From positions 36,072,106 through 36,136,105 of the forward strand of contig OZ020303.1 of the NCBI GenBank assembly GCA_963971305.1: a stretch of 64,000 bases of DNA, in the 5' to 3' direction. This document shows positions 13,501 through 28,500 of the stretch, piece after piece (position 1 is the stretch's first letter; each line of letters opens with the position of its first letter). Below the pieces are notes generated by a model. That model saw only the letters and a list, made by a program, of their open reading frames with translations. It ran no database searches and was not told where the DNA came from. Both the position numbers and the translations under genes were made by a program. The DNA is from Arcuatula senhousia. Its lineage: Eukaryota > Mollusca > Bivalvia > Mytilida > Mytilidae.

Positions 13501-16500
13501 ATTTTCAAGATATGGAGTTAATAAGCATGACACAAATTACATCAATAAGCATGACACAAATTACATCATGGTATGACATGTATGAAAGTAAAACAAAGCA
13601 AAAGAACAGCACCCAAAGCATTTCAAATGAAATGATGGGTTAAACCAGGTTTTATAGTGTGCCAAACCTCCTGTTGTGGAAAGCAGGAAAACATGTTGTT
13701 GAACGTAGTATTCTAATCATTACAATCATATAGTAGTAAAGAAGACGTCACAATGAATATCAACTTTTAAACAATATAGAGATGTGGAATGCTAGCGTTA
13801 ACATACCTACCTAATATTCCCAACACCTCCCTCTTTCCATAATATACTTCATTATCATGTTCTTAAAATTTTACCTTAGTTTTTAGTTCAATTACACTAT
13901 ATCATTTATTTTTAGCCAAAAGATCAGCTTCCTTTGCATATGGCTTGTGGAAGATCAACAGGGGCAGTCACTGTGGTTCAATATCTACTGAAAAACGCAG
14001 GGAAGGAAACCAGGCTAACAACAGACAGAGTAAGTCATGTGAAACCAGGCTAACCACAGACAGAGTAAGGCATGTAAAGTAAAGTGAAACCAGGCTAACA
14101 ACAGACAGAGTAAGTCATGTAAAGTAAAGTGAAACCAGGCTAACAACAGACAGAGTAAGTCATGTAAAGTACAGTGAAACCAGGCTAACCACAGGCAGAG
14201 TAAGTCATGTAAAGTAAAGTGAAACCAGGCTAACAACAGACAGAGTAAGTCATGTAAAGTAAAGTGAAACCAGGCTAACCACAGACAGAGTAAGTCATGT
14301 AAAGTAAAGTGAAACCAGGCTAACAACAGACAGAGTAAGTCATGTAAAGTACAGTGAAACCAGGCTAACCACAGACAGAGTAAGTCATGTAAGAAATCAT
14401 TGAATTCATTCTCATTGACCCCTTGACACAACACGTCCAAGTTACTTAATTAATTAAAACCCAAATCAAACATCTCTTGTCAGAGAAACCTTGAAAAATA
14501 GTTACCATGAAAATGAATGAATCCGTAGTATTTGTATTATTTTCATATTTTAGGATGGTTGTATACCTCTGTTCTATGCTGCTGAAGTAGGGAATGTATC
14601 AGTGTGTAAAGAACTTCTAACCCAGCAAACAGAGCAACAGTTGACATCACAAAAAGAGGTAACCATCGGGAAACAAAGTTAATTGTGAAACTTAGTATTC
14701 CTATTACTGTAAACATACCTATTTTTGCAGGTACTTATGTCCACAATTTTACGATTTCGCGGGTACCTAATTTCAAGTATTGTGTTAATTATTCTTTTCA
14801 TTTCATACAAATCATTTCATTTAATTGGTATTTGATTTAAAAAAATACGCCTGAATGTGAAATATGTGAAAATAAATACCTTGCGAAAATAAGTACATTA
14901 ACAGTATTTTAGGACTAGAACTCAATTTGGCCTTACAATAATTTTGATGATAAAGAGGTATTCTCTTAAAAATATTCATAAGCATATTGAAATTAACAGT
15001 ATTTTGACTTCAACCTTGGTACTTTGTATTATCAATTTCCAGAATTTGTGTCATGTTTAATGTTAAGGAAAGGAAATGTCTGTCAAATTTATAAATCTTG
15101 TTTAAATTCTTAGAAATTGTAAAACAGAATATCACAGAATCAGATAGCTTTCTTCTTGTTGGTTTGTTCTAAGAAATGGTTTTTGACAGCTAATTTTCTT
15201 GTACTCTTATGGGCCTTTATGCAACATGTGGCATTTTTAGAATCATATTAATCTTGATGCATGATGTCTGTCTTATAAATAGTGGCACCCACGTTATCTT
15301 GGTATCCACCAGGAAACGAATCGCAGCGATCAGATACGAAGTGTCACTTGAAATTACAACGCTGTGAGAAAGTCCGATAGGATTCAAAATTAATGGAAAA
15401 TCCATAAGGTGTATTTATCTTCATGTAGAAAACGTCATAAAACTAATTTTCCATAAAATTCAAAAGATTTACAATCAGCTAATTATAGGCAGTTGGTGAA
15501 TGATTAGAAAAATCTAGACAGAATATGAATATAATTGAAAAGTGTTAACTCTTTTGACAAACAGAGTTGCAGAGTTTACTGGAACTTGCACATTATTATT
15601 TGAAAATCTGTTTTTGATGTAACAAAACACAAACTCATTAAAGAAGATCAAGGGCTTTAACCTTGAAATATTTTCTTATTACATAAATTTATTATTAGTT
15701 AAAAAAAAAATACATTATAGCAGTATTAATGTTGAAACTTTTAACCAATTTTTGTTTTACAATGTAACAACAAACCTTAAAAAACAGGATATTTTAGAAT
15801 ACACTGTCCTATAGATTGGCCCAATATATGTAGCATGTCTGTATTTTAGAATAAACAATCAGATAGAATGGCAAAATGTATGTAGCATTTCAGTCTGGTT
15901 CATGATCAAAGTTTGACTAGATTTCTGAGTTATAAAATGATGAAAAAGGATGTTCGAGGGCTACTTTGAAAGTGATGAGGTTTTGAAATTGATGTCTTAA
16001 ATCATCAGGGAATGATTAAAAATACAAAATAAGCTAAATATTTTGATAGGTTTATTATGCAGCATCAACATGGGTGTCATATTGTGGAATTTGATGTCAG
16101 GTCTGTCACTCTCCTACTTTCAACAAAATCCAGCAATTTTAGTCTTAACTCTATTTTACTTTTTAAAAAATGTAGATGAAATGGTAACTCTTATTTCCTC
16201 ATCTGCCTGTGGCCTGCTTGCCACATTATGCTGCATTTGTACTTGTCCTGCATTGTCTTCCATAATTTTTTTAATCAACAAACATATAAAAGAGACTATT
16301 GAACTTTTATAATAGGATTATTCTTCAATAGTGTATACACTTATAATTGAGTTTTGATAAAGCATTGTATAATTGGATTTAAGTATAAAGGGTTTAAGTT
16401 GTCAAGTTTATCCACACCTGATTAAACAAAGATCAAATTCACAGAGGAAAATGCCATCTTATCTCCCACGTTCTGGTAGCTGTGTTGCCATTAAAGGAAA

Positions 16501-19500
16501 AATTTCTGATTTTGTCATGAGTTAATTTTTGGTTTATATGGCATAGGGGACATGTAGCATATTCAGTTTATCAGTTGCTCCTAGGCTTACAGTTTGTGTA
16601 ATTTGATAAGTTGGATCTTCATGAAATTTTGTGCACTTATTAAATCAATGCCAACATATTGTAGCAAACATTTTGCAGTTGCAACAAATATCAGTGTTAA
16701 CCTGCTGTCAGTGTCTAAGGAGAAAGATTTTTTTACCACCATTTTAAGTTTAAATGTCAGTTGCTTATGTCCATCTTAGTTTGTTGTGACATACATGTAG
16801 TCTGTAAACATGGAAATTTCTGCATGGTGTTTACAAAATATCCATGAAAGTATCCCCCTTCAGAATTATTTATTTGCTGAGCATGAAATATGAATACATG
16901 TAGTCAGATAAATCACAACCTCCCCCCCTCAAATAATTGGTTGACAAAAATGTCCAATATCATCCCATGAAAATTTCAACATTTACAGATTTACATATAG
17001 TATGTAATTTGTTGATCAGTAATCTAAGTGTCTTATTTTCTTATAAAACTATTGATGGATCTTCTTAAAACTTAATAGTTAATACACATACGTTTAAAAA
17101 AATAATAATGAAACTTAAAAGCTGAATAATACAAGAAAAAATATGTTGAATGAAAGATAAAAAGAAATTAATCCAGCAATTTGAATAAATGAATATACAA
17201 AATTTCAAAAAGTATGTCTTTTTTTATTAACTTATTAAGGTCATTATGACATTAAAGGTTTTCTGTAGAAGTTGTAATGCTTTGTGGGTGAAATTCATTC
17301 CTGATTTTACTTTGATTAAAATAATCTTAATTCTAGTATCTTTTTTCCATAAGTTTACTGAGAAATCAGTATTATTGTAAATGTTTATGTTGATGCACTT
17401 TTCCATCTAGTGGCAGGGCTGCCAACCTCCCAGATTTTTAAGGGTTTTCCTGATTTTCAGGTCTTTTTATGCCCCAGAGACGACATGTTGGGGGGGCATT
17501 AAGTTTTACTCATGTCGGTCCTTACGTCCGTCTGTACATCTGTCCCTACAAATTTCCTTCAAGCTTTTCTCATGAACCGTACACAAGAATAATCTGAAAC
17601 TTGGTAGGATGGTTGAGTATGACAAACTGTACATCTTAAGCAATTTTCAGACCTGTCAGACATCTACTTCCTGTTTGGGACTAAGGCCGAGTGAAAATAT
17701 GTGAACATGACTATGAAATTTCCGTCAAGCTTTTCTCACGAACGGTAGACAAGAATAATCTGAAACTAGGTAGGATGGTTCAGTATGACAAACTGTACAT
17801 CCTTTTAGCGATTTTCAGACCTGTCAGATATCTACTTCCTGTTTGGGACTTAGGCAAATGTGAAAATATGTGAACAAGACTGAAATTTCCATCTAGCTTT
17901 TCTCAGGAACCATAAACGAGAATGATTTGAAATTTTGTAGGATGGTTTAGTATGACAAACTGTATGTCCTTAGCATCTTTCAGACCTGTTGGACTACTAT
18001 TTCCTGTTAAGGGCCAGCGGGGGCATCTGTGTCCCATGGACACATTCCTTCTTTATTTATAATAAATATAACATGACACATCACAGATATAACGAAAAAC
18101 CCTATTTCAAAATTGAAAAGTTGGCAGCCTAGTGGTTATTTTCAAAATATACTGTGATTCCTGATATTTCTAGATTTTTCCCAGGAATATATTGGAATAA
18201 GTGTTTACCTGTAAATTATCAGAAAAAGACATTCCATGTGAACCCAGCATGACAATTTATGATTTTATAGGTTCTGATGTCAATTTCTCAGATCTTCAGT
18301 CACTGAAATGAGATTTATATGGTAAACCAAGTATAATAATTCTCTGATAGAAATTGATCAAATTTTGTTATCAAGTTGTCAATATTTTTAACCAATATCT
18401 GAATCACTGGCTAATAAAATTTCTCTTTTATTTTATCTATTTAGTAAATAGTTATTTTATGTTAAAGACATTGATGCGATTCAGTTGTAATTATAGACGG
18501 GATGATTCCGATAAGCCTTTAATTGCGAGGTGGGAGTCCTCCATTATGTAAATCACGCTCCATGAGATAGATTTTGTCAATATAGGTTGTAATGTCCGGT
18601 GATGATAAAAATTGCAGCTATAATCTCACATTTATTTTTAATTTTTAATTTAAGATTAATTGTATACACTTGTATGACCCCCCCCACCCCCTACATATCT
18701 GCAAGGAATCTTCTTGTCTATTTTTAGAGAGTAGGCCTCAATGACAAATACCGCCAAACAAATTATAATATATCTGAATTTTCTTAATATTTATACTCTT
18801 GGAAAGGTACCAGTTTCGTCATCCAGATTAATTAATAAGGAATAATTAGAAAATTGTGGAGACAAATGTGTCAGTACTGACGAAAGTTTTAAACTTTGAT
18901 ACCCATAAATTCAAGTCTTTTTACAGAGTTCCACTGATCATTATACTTTAGAAATTTGGCTGTCACAATAACTGAACATGCCAGACTACACGGAATCTCT
19001 CTTCAATTTCTCATTGTTTCTATTCAGAATTTCTAAGAATAACGAAATTGCTTGAAATAAATTCTAAATCTAGAAAATAATTAAATGTGGAATAAGTACA
19101 CATGATACAGCCCAAACCATCATACGTTTGCCTTTTATATTCAATTCATGGAATTTTGTCAATATCATTCATAATGTTCTTGTACGAAACAATGCACCTA
19201 CCCATTGTAACAAAAAAACCCCATAAAAATAGTGAAATGCAGACAATTTATTAAATAAATGTAAATGAAAACCAAATAATGCACATGCAATTCTTTGAAC
19301 CAATACTCTGGAACTCATCAGAATATTATATAGAAGAGAAGAAAGTGGAAAGATGGTTGTACTTTCTGTAACATTAACTGTATGTCATATTAATCTAGTT
19401 TTACATTGCCTGTTTAATACAGATTGATTAAATCTTACAGAGTGAATAAAATTGGTTGGAGCCTTGTAAAAGAGGGAACAGGAACTGTAACTTATTGTGT

Positions 19501-22500
19501 TGGGGGAGGGGGGTTGTAGTTAAAGGGTTGAGGGAAGTAAGAAGAACGGAAACAGGTGAAGAGACATTGAGTTTCAATGGGAAGTAAACTTGTAATCTGA
19601 GATCCTACAGCCCACCTTATCATCTCCAGATATGTTGCTTCTTATGTGTTGCAAAGCGACATATAGGAGTCACTTTGACACTCTCATGTGGCTTCCTGCA
19701 TCTGTCATTGGGCAATTACAAGTCACAGCCTCTTGATATCGGCATGTAGATTCTTCATTTAGTATTACAAAATGTATATTGTTTTGTAATTTTATGCTCA
19801 TTACTCATCTATCTACTGTTCACAAATTATTTTAAGATGCAGGCAACCTATGTCTTCCCTTGAAGACCACCATTCTTAGTCTAAATATTGTGGTTTGATT
19901 GTCAATCCTTGGGTATAAATTTTCATGGTTTAAGTGGATGACAGTCATCCACAAAAATAAGATCCAATGAAATGTCTTTATTGAGAAAACCATGAAAATT
20001 GACACCCACAAAATCAAATTAATCCATAGCATGCATTTATATATATAAACAGGGTTAAACAGTACATGTAGTTGTGAAGTTGAGTTGTCTCTGTTCATGT
20101 GATGTACATGTAATGTTGTTCTTTTCAGGATAATGGTGACACAGTACTACACATAGCTTGTCGAAGACGTGACATTGACCTAGTTAGAATGTTAGTTGAC
20201 AGTGGAGCCTCTATTGATTACAGAAATGTATGTGGTTAACTTTGGATTTTTGCTTCATTTATAGCAATCTGTAAAAAGTTGTTTTAATAACATGCATGAC
20301 ATGAGTCCAGGATTAAAACTGCAAAAAGTGTGCTGAAACTAAAATGCTCCTGAAAAAAAGTTACATGTTACATTGATTGAAAATAGTTTTGCAAATGGTT
20401 AGAATAAAACATATTCATTTTGTCTAAATTCATTTATATAATTGTTCAAGTAGTTACCATGTCAAAAAACATTTTGGCCAAAGGCCTTCTTCAAATTCTT
20501 AAATTCATTTAAGTATGAAGCTCAAAACTGTTCTCTGATCAACAATTTGTATGTATTTTCCTCTTACAAAGCATGTGTTCATGAAAAGCAAAGTAATACT
20601 GATGGGGCATTCAAATATTGTAAGTCACCATAAGCCAAGACAATATCATTAGACATAAAAGACTGACAAAAAAGGGGAAATGCACAACATATTAAAAATA
20701 TATATCAAACTGCAATCAGCATTGAAAACAGAACTCTAATAAAAAAAAACTGAAATTCTTTTTCTATTAATAATTTAGTTTCAACATATTTATTTATCCT
20801 GGATTGGGAAACAAGCTTGATGCTTATGTTAATTCCTCTCCAGCTAGCGGTTTGCAAGTGTTGCCTTTGTAGCATCCCTCATTGAGCCTACTATTATCAA
20901 AATCTACAAAGGGGTCTTTAATGTGCAATGGGGTATTGCTCTCTGCATACAAGTACTTGGGACAATCTTTTTTTGTCCCTTCCGAATTACTAGCATCTTT
21001 CTTTGTAATAATAGAATTACAAAGTGTTATTTTTATTTTCAGTATGATGGCCACACAGCCTTACATATATCTGCTTGGGAGGGAGATGAAATGATGGTGA
21101 AATATCTGTACCAGATGAAAGCTAACCCTAACATTTCAGACAAGGTGGGTATATAAAACTTGGGGATGGGTTGGGGTAGTTCAGGTGAAATAAGAGGAAT
21201 GGAGACACCTGTATCAAATGAAAAAGGCAACTTGTTGAAGCCTTATGTCCCATCGGCTATGAACATCAGTTTAAAAAATTGTTTATAGTGAAAAAAAAAT
21301 TCTCAATTGTAAATTTCAAGGATTTTGATGGGCTAAGATAATGCTTTTGGCAAATTTTTCATTAATATGATTTTTGTGTGAAAAGAGCCATAGAGTCACA
21401 AATTACAAATCTGACTATATGATTGATGTGATATATTTAACCAGGATAGAAGGTAAAACCAGAACACTACATATTTTTTGGCCAGATTTCTCCGTGTGAA
21501 AAATCCAGGTTATAAAATGGTGAATGTCGGGCGGGCAGGTGGCGGGCGGTGGGTGACGGTGGGTGGCGGCAGCATGCAGGTGGGGAAAAAGTTTTCGTAA
21601 CAAAGGAGAATGTTCACGAACACCCTTATTTGGCCTACAATTTGGCGAAAATCTTAACTTAAATATTTCATGTTATAATTCTTAGTAAGAATAGTCATAG
21701 TTTGACGAAAAATCCCAAATTTCACCATATTTTGCTACTTTTTATGGCCTGACCACGTTAGTGGATCGGACATATAGTTTTACCCTTGTCCGTCCGTCCG
21801 TCCGTCCGTACGTCCGTACGTCCGTCCGTAACACTTTGGTTAAGTTCTTGGTTAAGGTCCATTACTCTGATACTAGATGTTGTGGGTCAATGATATTTCA
21901 CCACCAGATGGGTCTAGGGTAGGGCTACACCACCCACTAGAAATTAGGTCACTGTGACCTATATTTTATGCATGAACGACTTCGGTTAAGTTCTTGGTTA
22001 AGGTCCATAACTTGGATACTAGATATTGGGGGTCATTGATATTTCACTACTAGATGTGTCTTAGGTAAGGTGACACCACCCACTAGATATTAGGTCACTG
22101 TGACCTATATTTTACGCATGAATGACTTTGGTTAAGTTCTTGGTTAAGGTCCATATCTCAGATACTACATGTTGATGGTCAATGGTATTTCACCACCAGA
22201 TGTGTCTTGGGTAACATGACACCACCCAATAAAAATTAGGTCACTGTGACCTATATTTTATGCATGAACGACTTCCGTTAAGTTCTTGGTTAAGGTCCAT
22301 AACTTGGATACTAGATGTTTGGGGTCAATGATATTTCACTACTAGATGTGTCTTAGGTAAGGTGACACCACCCACTAAAAATTAGGTCACTGTAACCTAT
22401 ATTTTACGCATGAATGACTTTGGTTAAGTTCTTGGTTCAGGTCCATATCTTGAATACTACATGTTAGGGGTCAACAATATTTCACTACTTGATGAGTCTT

Positions 22501-25500
22501 GGTAACATGGCACCACCCACCAGAAATAAGGTCACAGTGACCTATATTTTACACATGAACACTTTTAATTAATTTCTTGGTAAAGGTCCATATCCCAGTA
22601 AATTCACATTGAGGATCAATGACTTTGGTCAAGAACGGGAGGGCCATCCTGTGGCTCATAGACACATTATCTAGTTGGTTCTAAATTGGTCAAGAAAAAT
22701 ATGAGCGCAATCAAGGGCACCCTTCATATTTTCAGAAAACCTTTAATATGGTCATAGTTATAATCTGCTTAATTATGAAGGGTGTCCTTGAGTGCGCTCT
22801 ATATTTCCAAAGCACAAATGTGCATTGAAAATGGGCAAAATCTAAAGATTTTCAATATTTTTTTTGCAAAATGCCGAAGATTGTGATGTCACTGCGACGT
22901 AGTTATGTCACGCATCAAACTTTCAAGTGCATATGTCTTACATGTATCCATAGTACTATATCTACAACAAATATGACATGATTATTTAATACTTGAAATT
23001 TTAGGGCCAAATAGATGGTTCGCGAACCTACTCCTTTCTCAGCAATTACTAATCACAGCCACTTGATATTTGGTATACGTCATCAGGGTGGGGTCCCATA
23101 ACCTGGGATTCGATTTTAGGTCTGTCGCTCACCTATGTCCTGTTTAACGAAATCTGGCCATTTTTGACTTTGACAGATTTTTATACTTTTTAGATGGACA
23201 GAGTACCAGTACATCTAGCTGCTGAGAGAGGACACACAACTATTGTGGATCTACTGGTAGATAAATGTAAAGCATCTATAGCAGCCAGAACTAAAGATGG
23301 AAGTACTTTGATGCACATAGCATCAACATATGGCCATCCAGATACAGCCTTGACCTTTCTGAGAAAGGGGGTTCCCCTACAGATGCCAAATAAGGTGTTG
23401 TATTTAAGAGTTTGACAATTAAATCTAGATGAAAGAAAAAAGTATAAACTTGTGAGAAAAAGGTCTAAATATAAAAAAAATTTATAAAATAGAAAAAGTT
23501 AACAAAAATTATCATACATCAGATGAAAAAAACGTTTTTTTTTAAAGAGAATTAACAATTTTTGGGGGAATTATTTTTTCACAATTAAATTAGTTTGTCA
23601 CCAAAGTGTTGAAGAGAGTTATAGTATATATTTTTTTGTACTTTTTATAGAATGGATTAGCTATTAAGATGCCTTAAGTCTACAACAATTATTATTTTGT
23701 TTTTAGTCTGGTGCCATTTGTTTACATGCAGCAGCAATGAAAGGACACACCAATGTTGTCAGAGCATTATTACAGAAAGGGGCAGCTCCTGATTCTAAAA
23801 CAAAGGTAGTAATAATCTGAATCAATGTTTGTATTTTTTCTGTCCTGTTAGTTTGGAAAAGGGACATACATTTTCAACTCTGTGTGTCTGAAGTGGTACT
23901 TTTATCTTACTGTAATAACATTTTTGTTTGTTTTCTCAAATAAAAGAGTAAGTTAAAGCTTCATGAAACTTTGTACATGGTACATCATGGTTAAATATAG
24001 TTCCATCAAACATTTTCAGGAGTATCATCTCTATGCACACCAATTTCCATTCTATAATATACAATGAGTCAGAACAAAGGAGTACCAATTAGACTTTTTG
24101 AAATGTCAGCGTTCTGTGAAAGAAAAAAAAACCAATTAGTTTACTCCAAAGACAACAAAAATAATATGACAAAACACGCAACATAACAAAAAGCATACTT
24201 AAAAAACTATACTGCAGTCAGTATTGAAACAACTGTAAGCTTTTATTATCTCTGAAAGTATAAGCAGATTGTATCTTTGTTATTTTCATTTGATTATAGG
24301 ATGGTTCAACGGCTCTACACTTGGCTGTGGAATGCTGTAAACCTCAGGTTGTGCAAATGTTACTTGGGTATGGTGCACAGGTCGAACTAAAAGGGGGCAA
24401 GGTAATTACCTAGGGTAATATAAAGAGGGTGGGGACATGTAAAACATTTTACAGAAGTTTACATTAGGTCAAAGTTTTCAGATGACCCTTTTTGGGGGAT
24501 ATTGCCCTTTTAAGGTGATAAGCCATGTTTTTAGCCCACCTGACTTGAAGTGTGAAGCTATTTCATTACTTAGCTGCTGTCATCATCCTGTCAGTTAAGA
24601 TGTTCTTTGAAATGATATAAGGGATTGTATTGAAACTTTGTACACCTAGTCTTGTGACCAATCAATCCAACATTGTATAGCGCAATAATTTAAGGGCTAA
24701 ATTATCTGATCTATTTCTTTAATGTTGCTTGCTAAAATGCTCAGCTACATGTTGATGAGCTCTATTCAAAGGCCTCCCTATGTTGAAGTTGTATGATCTG
24801 TTATAAGTTTATTCCCACTCAAATGCCCCCAAATGGACAAATAATTATTTTCAATTGGTCATTTCTGAGTTTGTTATAAAGGTAAATTTATTAAGGAAAT
24901 TAATATGATTAAGGCCCTGCCTTTTTAGCGAGCATCGAAAATCTATATACCTTTTAAAAATAAATCCATGTGCTCGACCGGCTAAGTTTAACGTAAAGAG
25001 GAAACTTTTAAAAAAGGAATTAAATAGTAGCAAACTCTGACCCCACCAAACCCAAATCATATACACTTGAGAAAGTTGTTGTTAAAATATCTGGGATCAA
25101 TAACTACTTATTGAAAATTCAATTATTTGTGCAAATAATAAATCCTGTAACATTCTGAGACGACATTAAGCGGGGACGATATTATCCATTTTATGGATTA
25201 CGTGACGTCATTTCCTTGTCAGTGTATTTCACGCTTCTTCAGCAGACCAAAACAACATTCAGATTCTGTCAGGTTTTGAGAGATTTTCTGAGTATCAGTG
25301 TTTTATTTGAAGCATTGGTAACAGAAGGTACATTAAGAAACCTGGCAGAAAAAACGGTAAAGTAAAAATATCATGCAGCATTTGGTATGACTTGTCCCAT
25401 CTTGCCAAAAGCTAGCTCGGTAATTTCCGGAAAATCGTTTTTGAGCGGAAAAGACCGAATGGTGTTTAAATAAAAATATGTGTGTAAAAATAAACAAGTG

Positions 25501-28500
25501 GATGGATGAGGGTTTTTTCACTGTTTTTGAATTTCAATTTTTATATTTTTGCATAACAGATTATGATGTATTTTTTATAAGCCCAGAGGGTTGATTGTTT
25601 TACTTGCTCCGTGCCTATTATTTTTTTCACTCCGTAAAAGTAAACCTGTTCCGGTTATATCGTCAGTATATTTCTTGTACATCTCAAAACATGCACAATG
25701 CCGTAGGGCTCGCATCTGCGATGCTCGCTAAGGTAGTAAGACACAGTTTGGTTTTGTTTACAAGTTAGTTTCGGAGAGTGACATCCTAGAATTTCTAAAG
25801 TAAAATACAAAGGTCGAATTTAAGTAGCTATAAATTAAGAATGCCTTATAATTTAGTAACGAAAGTGTGCTCAACTGATAGGGAATCTTTCAGAGGTAAT
25901 ATTTTTGACAAAGTATAAAAATATTTGAAAAAACGGAAGTTTAGCATCCCTTTTCCGGCATGGTGTCATTTTTATTTACCGATCTTTTGAACGTTTTTAT
26001 TAATGCTTGTTTTTAAGGTAAAAAATGCGACGTCATTTCTTGAAAAAATAAGCTGGTCGATGTATAGGATTTTTACTTTTAATAAACAGCCAGGTTTATG
26101 TACTTTCAGAGAATGTATAGCACTATAGAGGATTTAGTGCAGGTTTGAGTTTAATCTAGGCTTGAATTATGGTAAAAATGTGTAAATTTTAGTGTTTTTG
26201 CATGTATAATTTGTTTTCAGAGTTATCAGGTTGTAATGAAAAGATCTTATTTTTGTAAGCAACAACTAACTGGAAGATAATCTATGGAATGTAAGGAATT
26301 CAACGATGTATGATAAGTGTTTATAAGGTTAAATATAGTTTAAGAATATTTATTGGAAGAAGCATATGTGCTGCAAATCTATGAATGTTTCTGACGTTTC
26401 ATCTAGAAGTGTGTTTTACTACCTAAAAAGAAGTATGATTTTTTGTCAGCAAAAGTCTAGAAGCAGCCTTTGAGTCCAACAGTTTTTTATGCCCCCGCGA
26501 CCGCGACGACATGTCGGGGGGCATTAAGTTTTACTCATGTCCGTCTGTCCGTACGTACGTCCGTCCGTACGAATTTCCGTCAAGCTTTTCTAAGAAACCG
26601 TAAATGAGAATGACTTGAAACTTGGTAGGATGGTTCATTATGACAAACTATACGTCCTAAGCGAATTTTAGACCTGTCGAACATCTACTTCCTGTTTGGG
26701 GCTGGATCGATAACGAAATCGACATGAAAATTTCCATCAAGCTTTTCTCAGAAACCGTACATGGGAATGATTTGAAACTTGGTAGGAGGGTTAAGTATGA
26801 TAAACTATGCGTCCTAAGCGACTTTCAGACCTGTTGGACTTCAACTTTTTATTTGAGGCCAGCGTGGGCATCTGTGTCCCATGGACACATTCTTTCTTTA
26901 TTTTTGATGCCTTAAAGGGATACCTTGTAAAACCCATTAGCATGATTACTGTTTGATTTTTCACTGACTAGTTGTATAACATACATTTTCCAGGCTGCAG
27001 AGACCCCACTACATATAGCAGCAAGGACAAAGGAAGGAGAAAAATGTGCTGAGATGTTACTCAAGAGTGGTGCTGATGTCAATGCAACTAGAGAAGTAAG
27101 ATTTATTATATTAATAAATGCGTTATACAGTGGCTAGTTAAAAAGTAAAGAAAACAATAGTTTAGAAGGTAAAACCACATTTAAAAGGAAAAAACCAAAT
27201 AAGAAAATCACAATAAAAGGTATAAATTAATAAAAGAAATAAATGATGCCCAAATTTTTGGACTGCAAGTCCTTCCTCAGGAGCTAAAAGAAAAAGAACG
27301 ATGTAGACACATTTTATTATATTAAATGGTTTTAAAATAAACCTTGCAAAAGGCTAAACTACTTAAGTTTTACTTTGATTTTATGATAAAGAATACTTTA
27401 AGGTTATCTTTGATCTGACACTGTAAGCTTTCTTTTTGACAGAATGGTGAGACTGCTATGCACATTGCTGCCAGACATGGTCAGCTACAGATGGTCATAG
27501 AATTACTGGAAGAGGGAGGTGACCCAACACAGCAGTCAAAGGTATTATAAGTCTGTTATCTCTATCAGCTATTTATTTGAATTATATACATGTACAAGGA
27601 CAACTAACTCATAGAGAGTGGTTAGGAAGGGAATTTTATTTTACATGTTAAAACACATAAAAAGTATGATTTGGTTATAACTTATGCCAAGTTACATAAT
27701 CATCACAAACTTGCCACTAATACATTGATATTGTACTTAAATATAAGATATTGAGATGTAGAATGAACATATTTGACACAACCATAATAAATCATTATCA
27801 ATAATTTTAAAATCTACAATGGAAAAACAACCAGCAGCCTTCAGTGTGATCACTGGATGCAGCTAGTTGTCTTGCAATGGCCCTACATCAAAGATAAAAG
27901 CATACTTATTATGTTTCCCCCCATATTGTTTTTGTAGTGTCTGTTTGTCCATCTGTCTGTCTGTCACAAAGTTTGTTAGTGCAACTCCTCTGAAATTACT
28001 GAACTGAATTTAATGAAACTTGTTATATAGGAATTGCACCATATGTAGGTGTGCATATTACCAGGAAATTTTGATCTTCAAATTTTTGTTTGAGTTATGG
28101 CCCTTTGAACTTAGGAATTTGCTGAAAATCCTCATTTATCATCTTGTCAGTGCAACTCCTCTGAAACTACTGAACTGAATTTAATGAAACATGATATACA
28201 GAAAGGACACCATATGTAGTTGTGCACATTAGCAGGAAATTTTGATCCTCAAATTTTTGTGGGAGTTATGGCCCTTTGAACTTAGAAAATTGCTTAAAAT
28301 ACTCATTTATCATAAGAGCGCAACTCCTCTGAAACTACTGAACTGCAATTCAATGAAACGTGGTAAATAGGAAGGACATCATATGTAGTTGTGCATATGA
28401 CCAGGAAATTTTGATACTCAAATTTTGGTGGGGAAAATGGCCCTTTGAATTAAGAACTTTTTTGGGAAACAGGGGGAGACATTGTTTTTGTAGGCAAAAA

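Larger units (their letters stand above)
8308..13915 (+). other. TRPN intron with repeats
   Basis: A 5.6-kb intron. It holds a foldback element at 8590-8772, an isolated AGCTCACCT-type hairpin at about 8787-8820, and a GGGGAGACATTG-type repeat fragment at about 9785-10020. It also holds a full hairpin-capped element at 10121-11144, a dispersed repeat at about 11560-11695 (inverted relative of 58160-58305), a 25-bp imperfect duplication at about 12672-12726 and a 24-bp perfect duplication at 13521-13568. The open frames near 12848-13307 lie on both strands and match no family I know; I regard them as chance. Confidence 0.65.
14659..20128 (+). other. TRPN intron with repeats
   Basis: A 5.5-kb intron. 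It contains a TIR element at 14705-14906, a hairpin-capped element at 17464-18055, a tract of repeat-like sequence at 19618-19745 (related to 42405-42665) and a foldback-type element at about 19885-20032. The stretches 15200-15420 and 18480-19000 look unlike the repeats in this window and could be conserved non-coding DNA. No additional exon was recognised. Confidence 0.6.

Noticed and set aside
14015..14440. 141-codon minus-strand open frame with HDLLCLLLAWFHF repeats
   Set aside because: Antisense translation of the 45-bp array, again open only because 45 is divisible by three.
23194..23196. ATG at exon start (MDRVPVHLAA) as an initiator
   Set aside because: Internal to a run of phase-0 ankyrin exons with a good acceptor directly before it.
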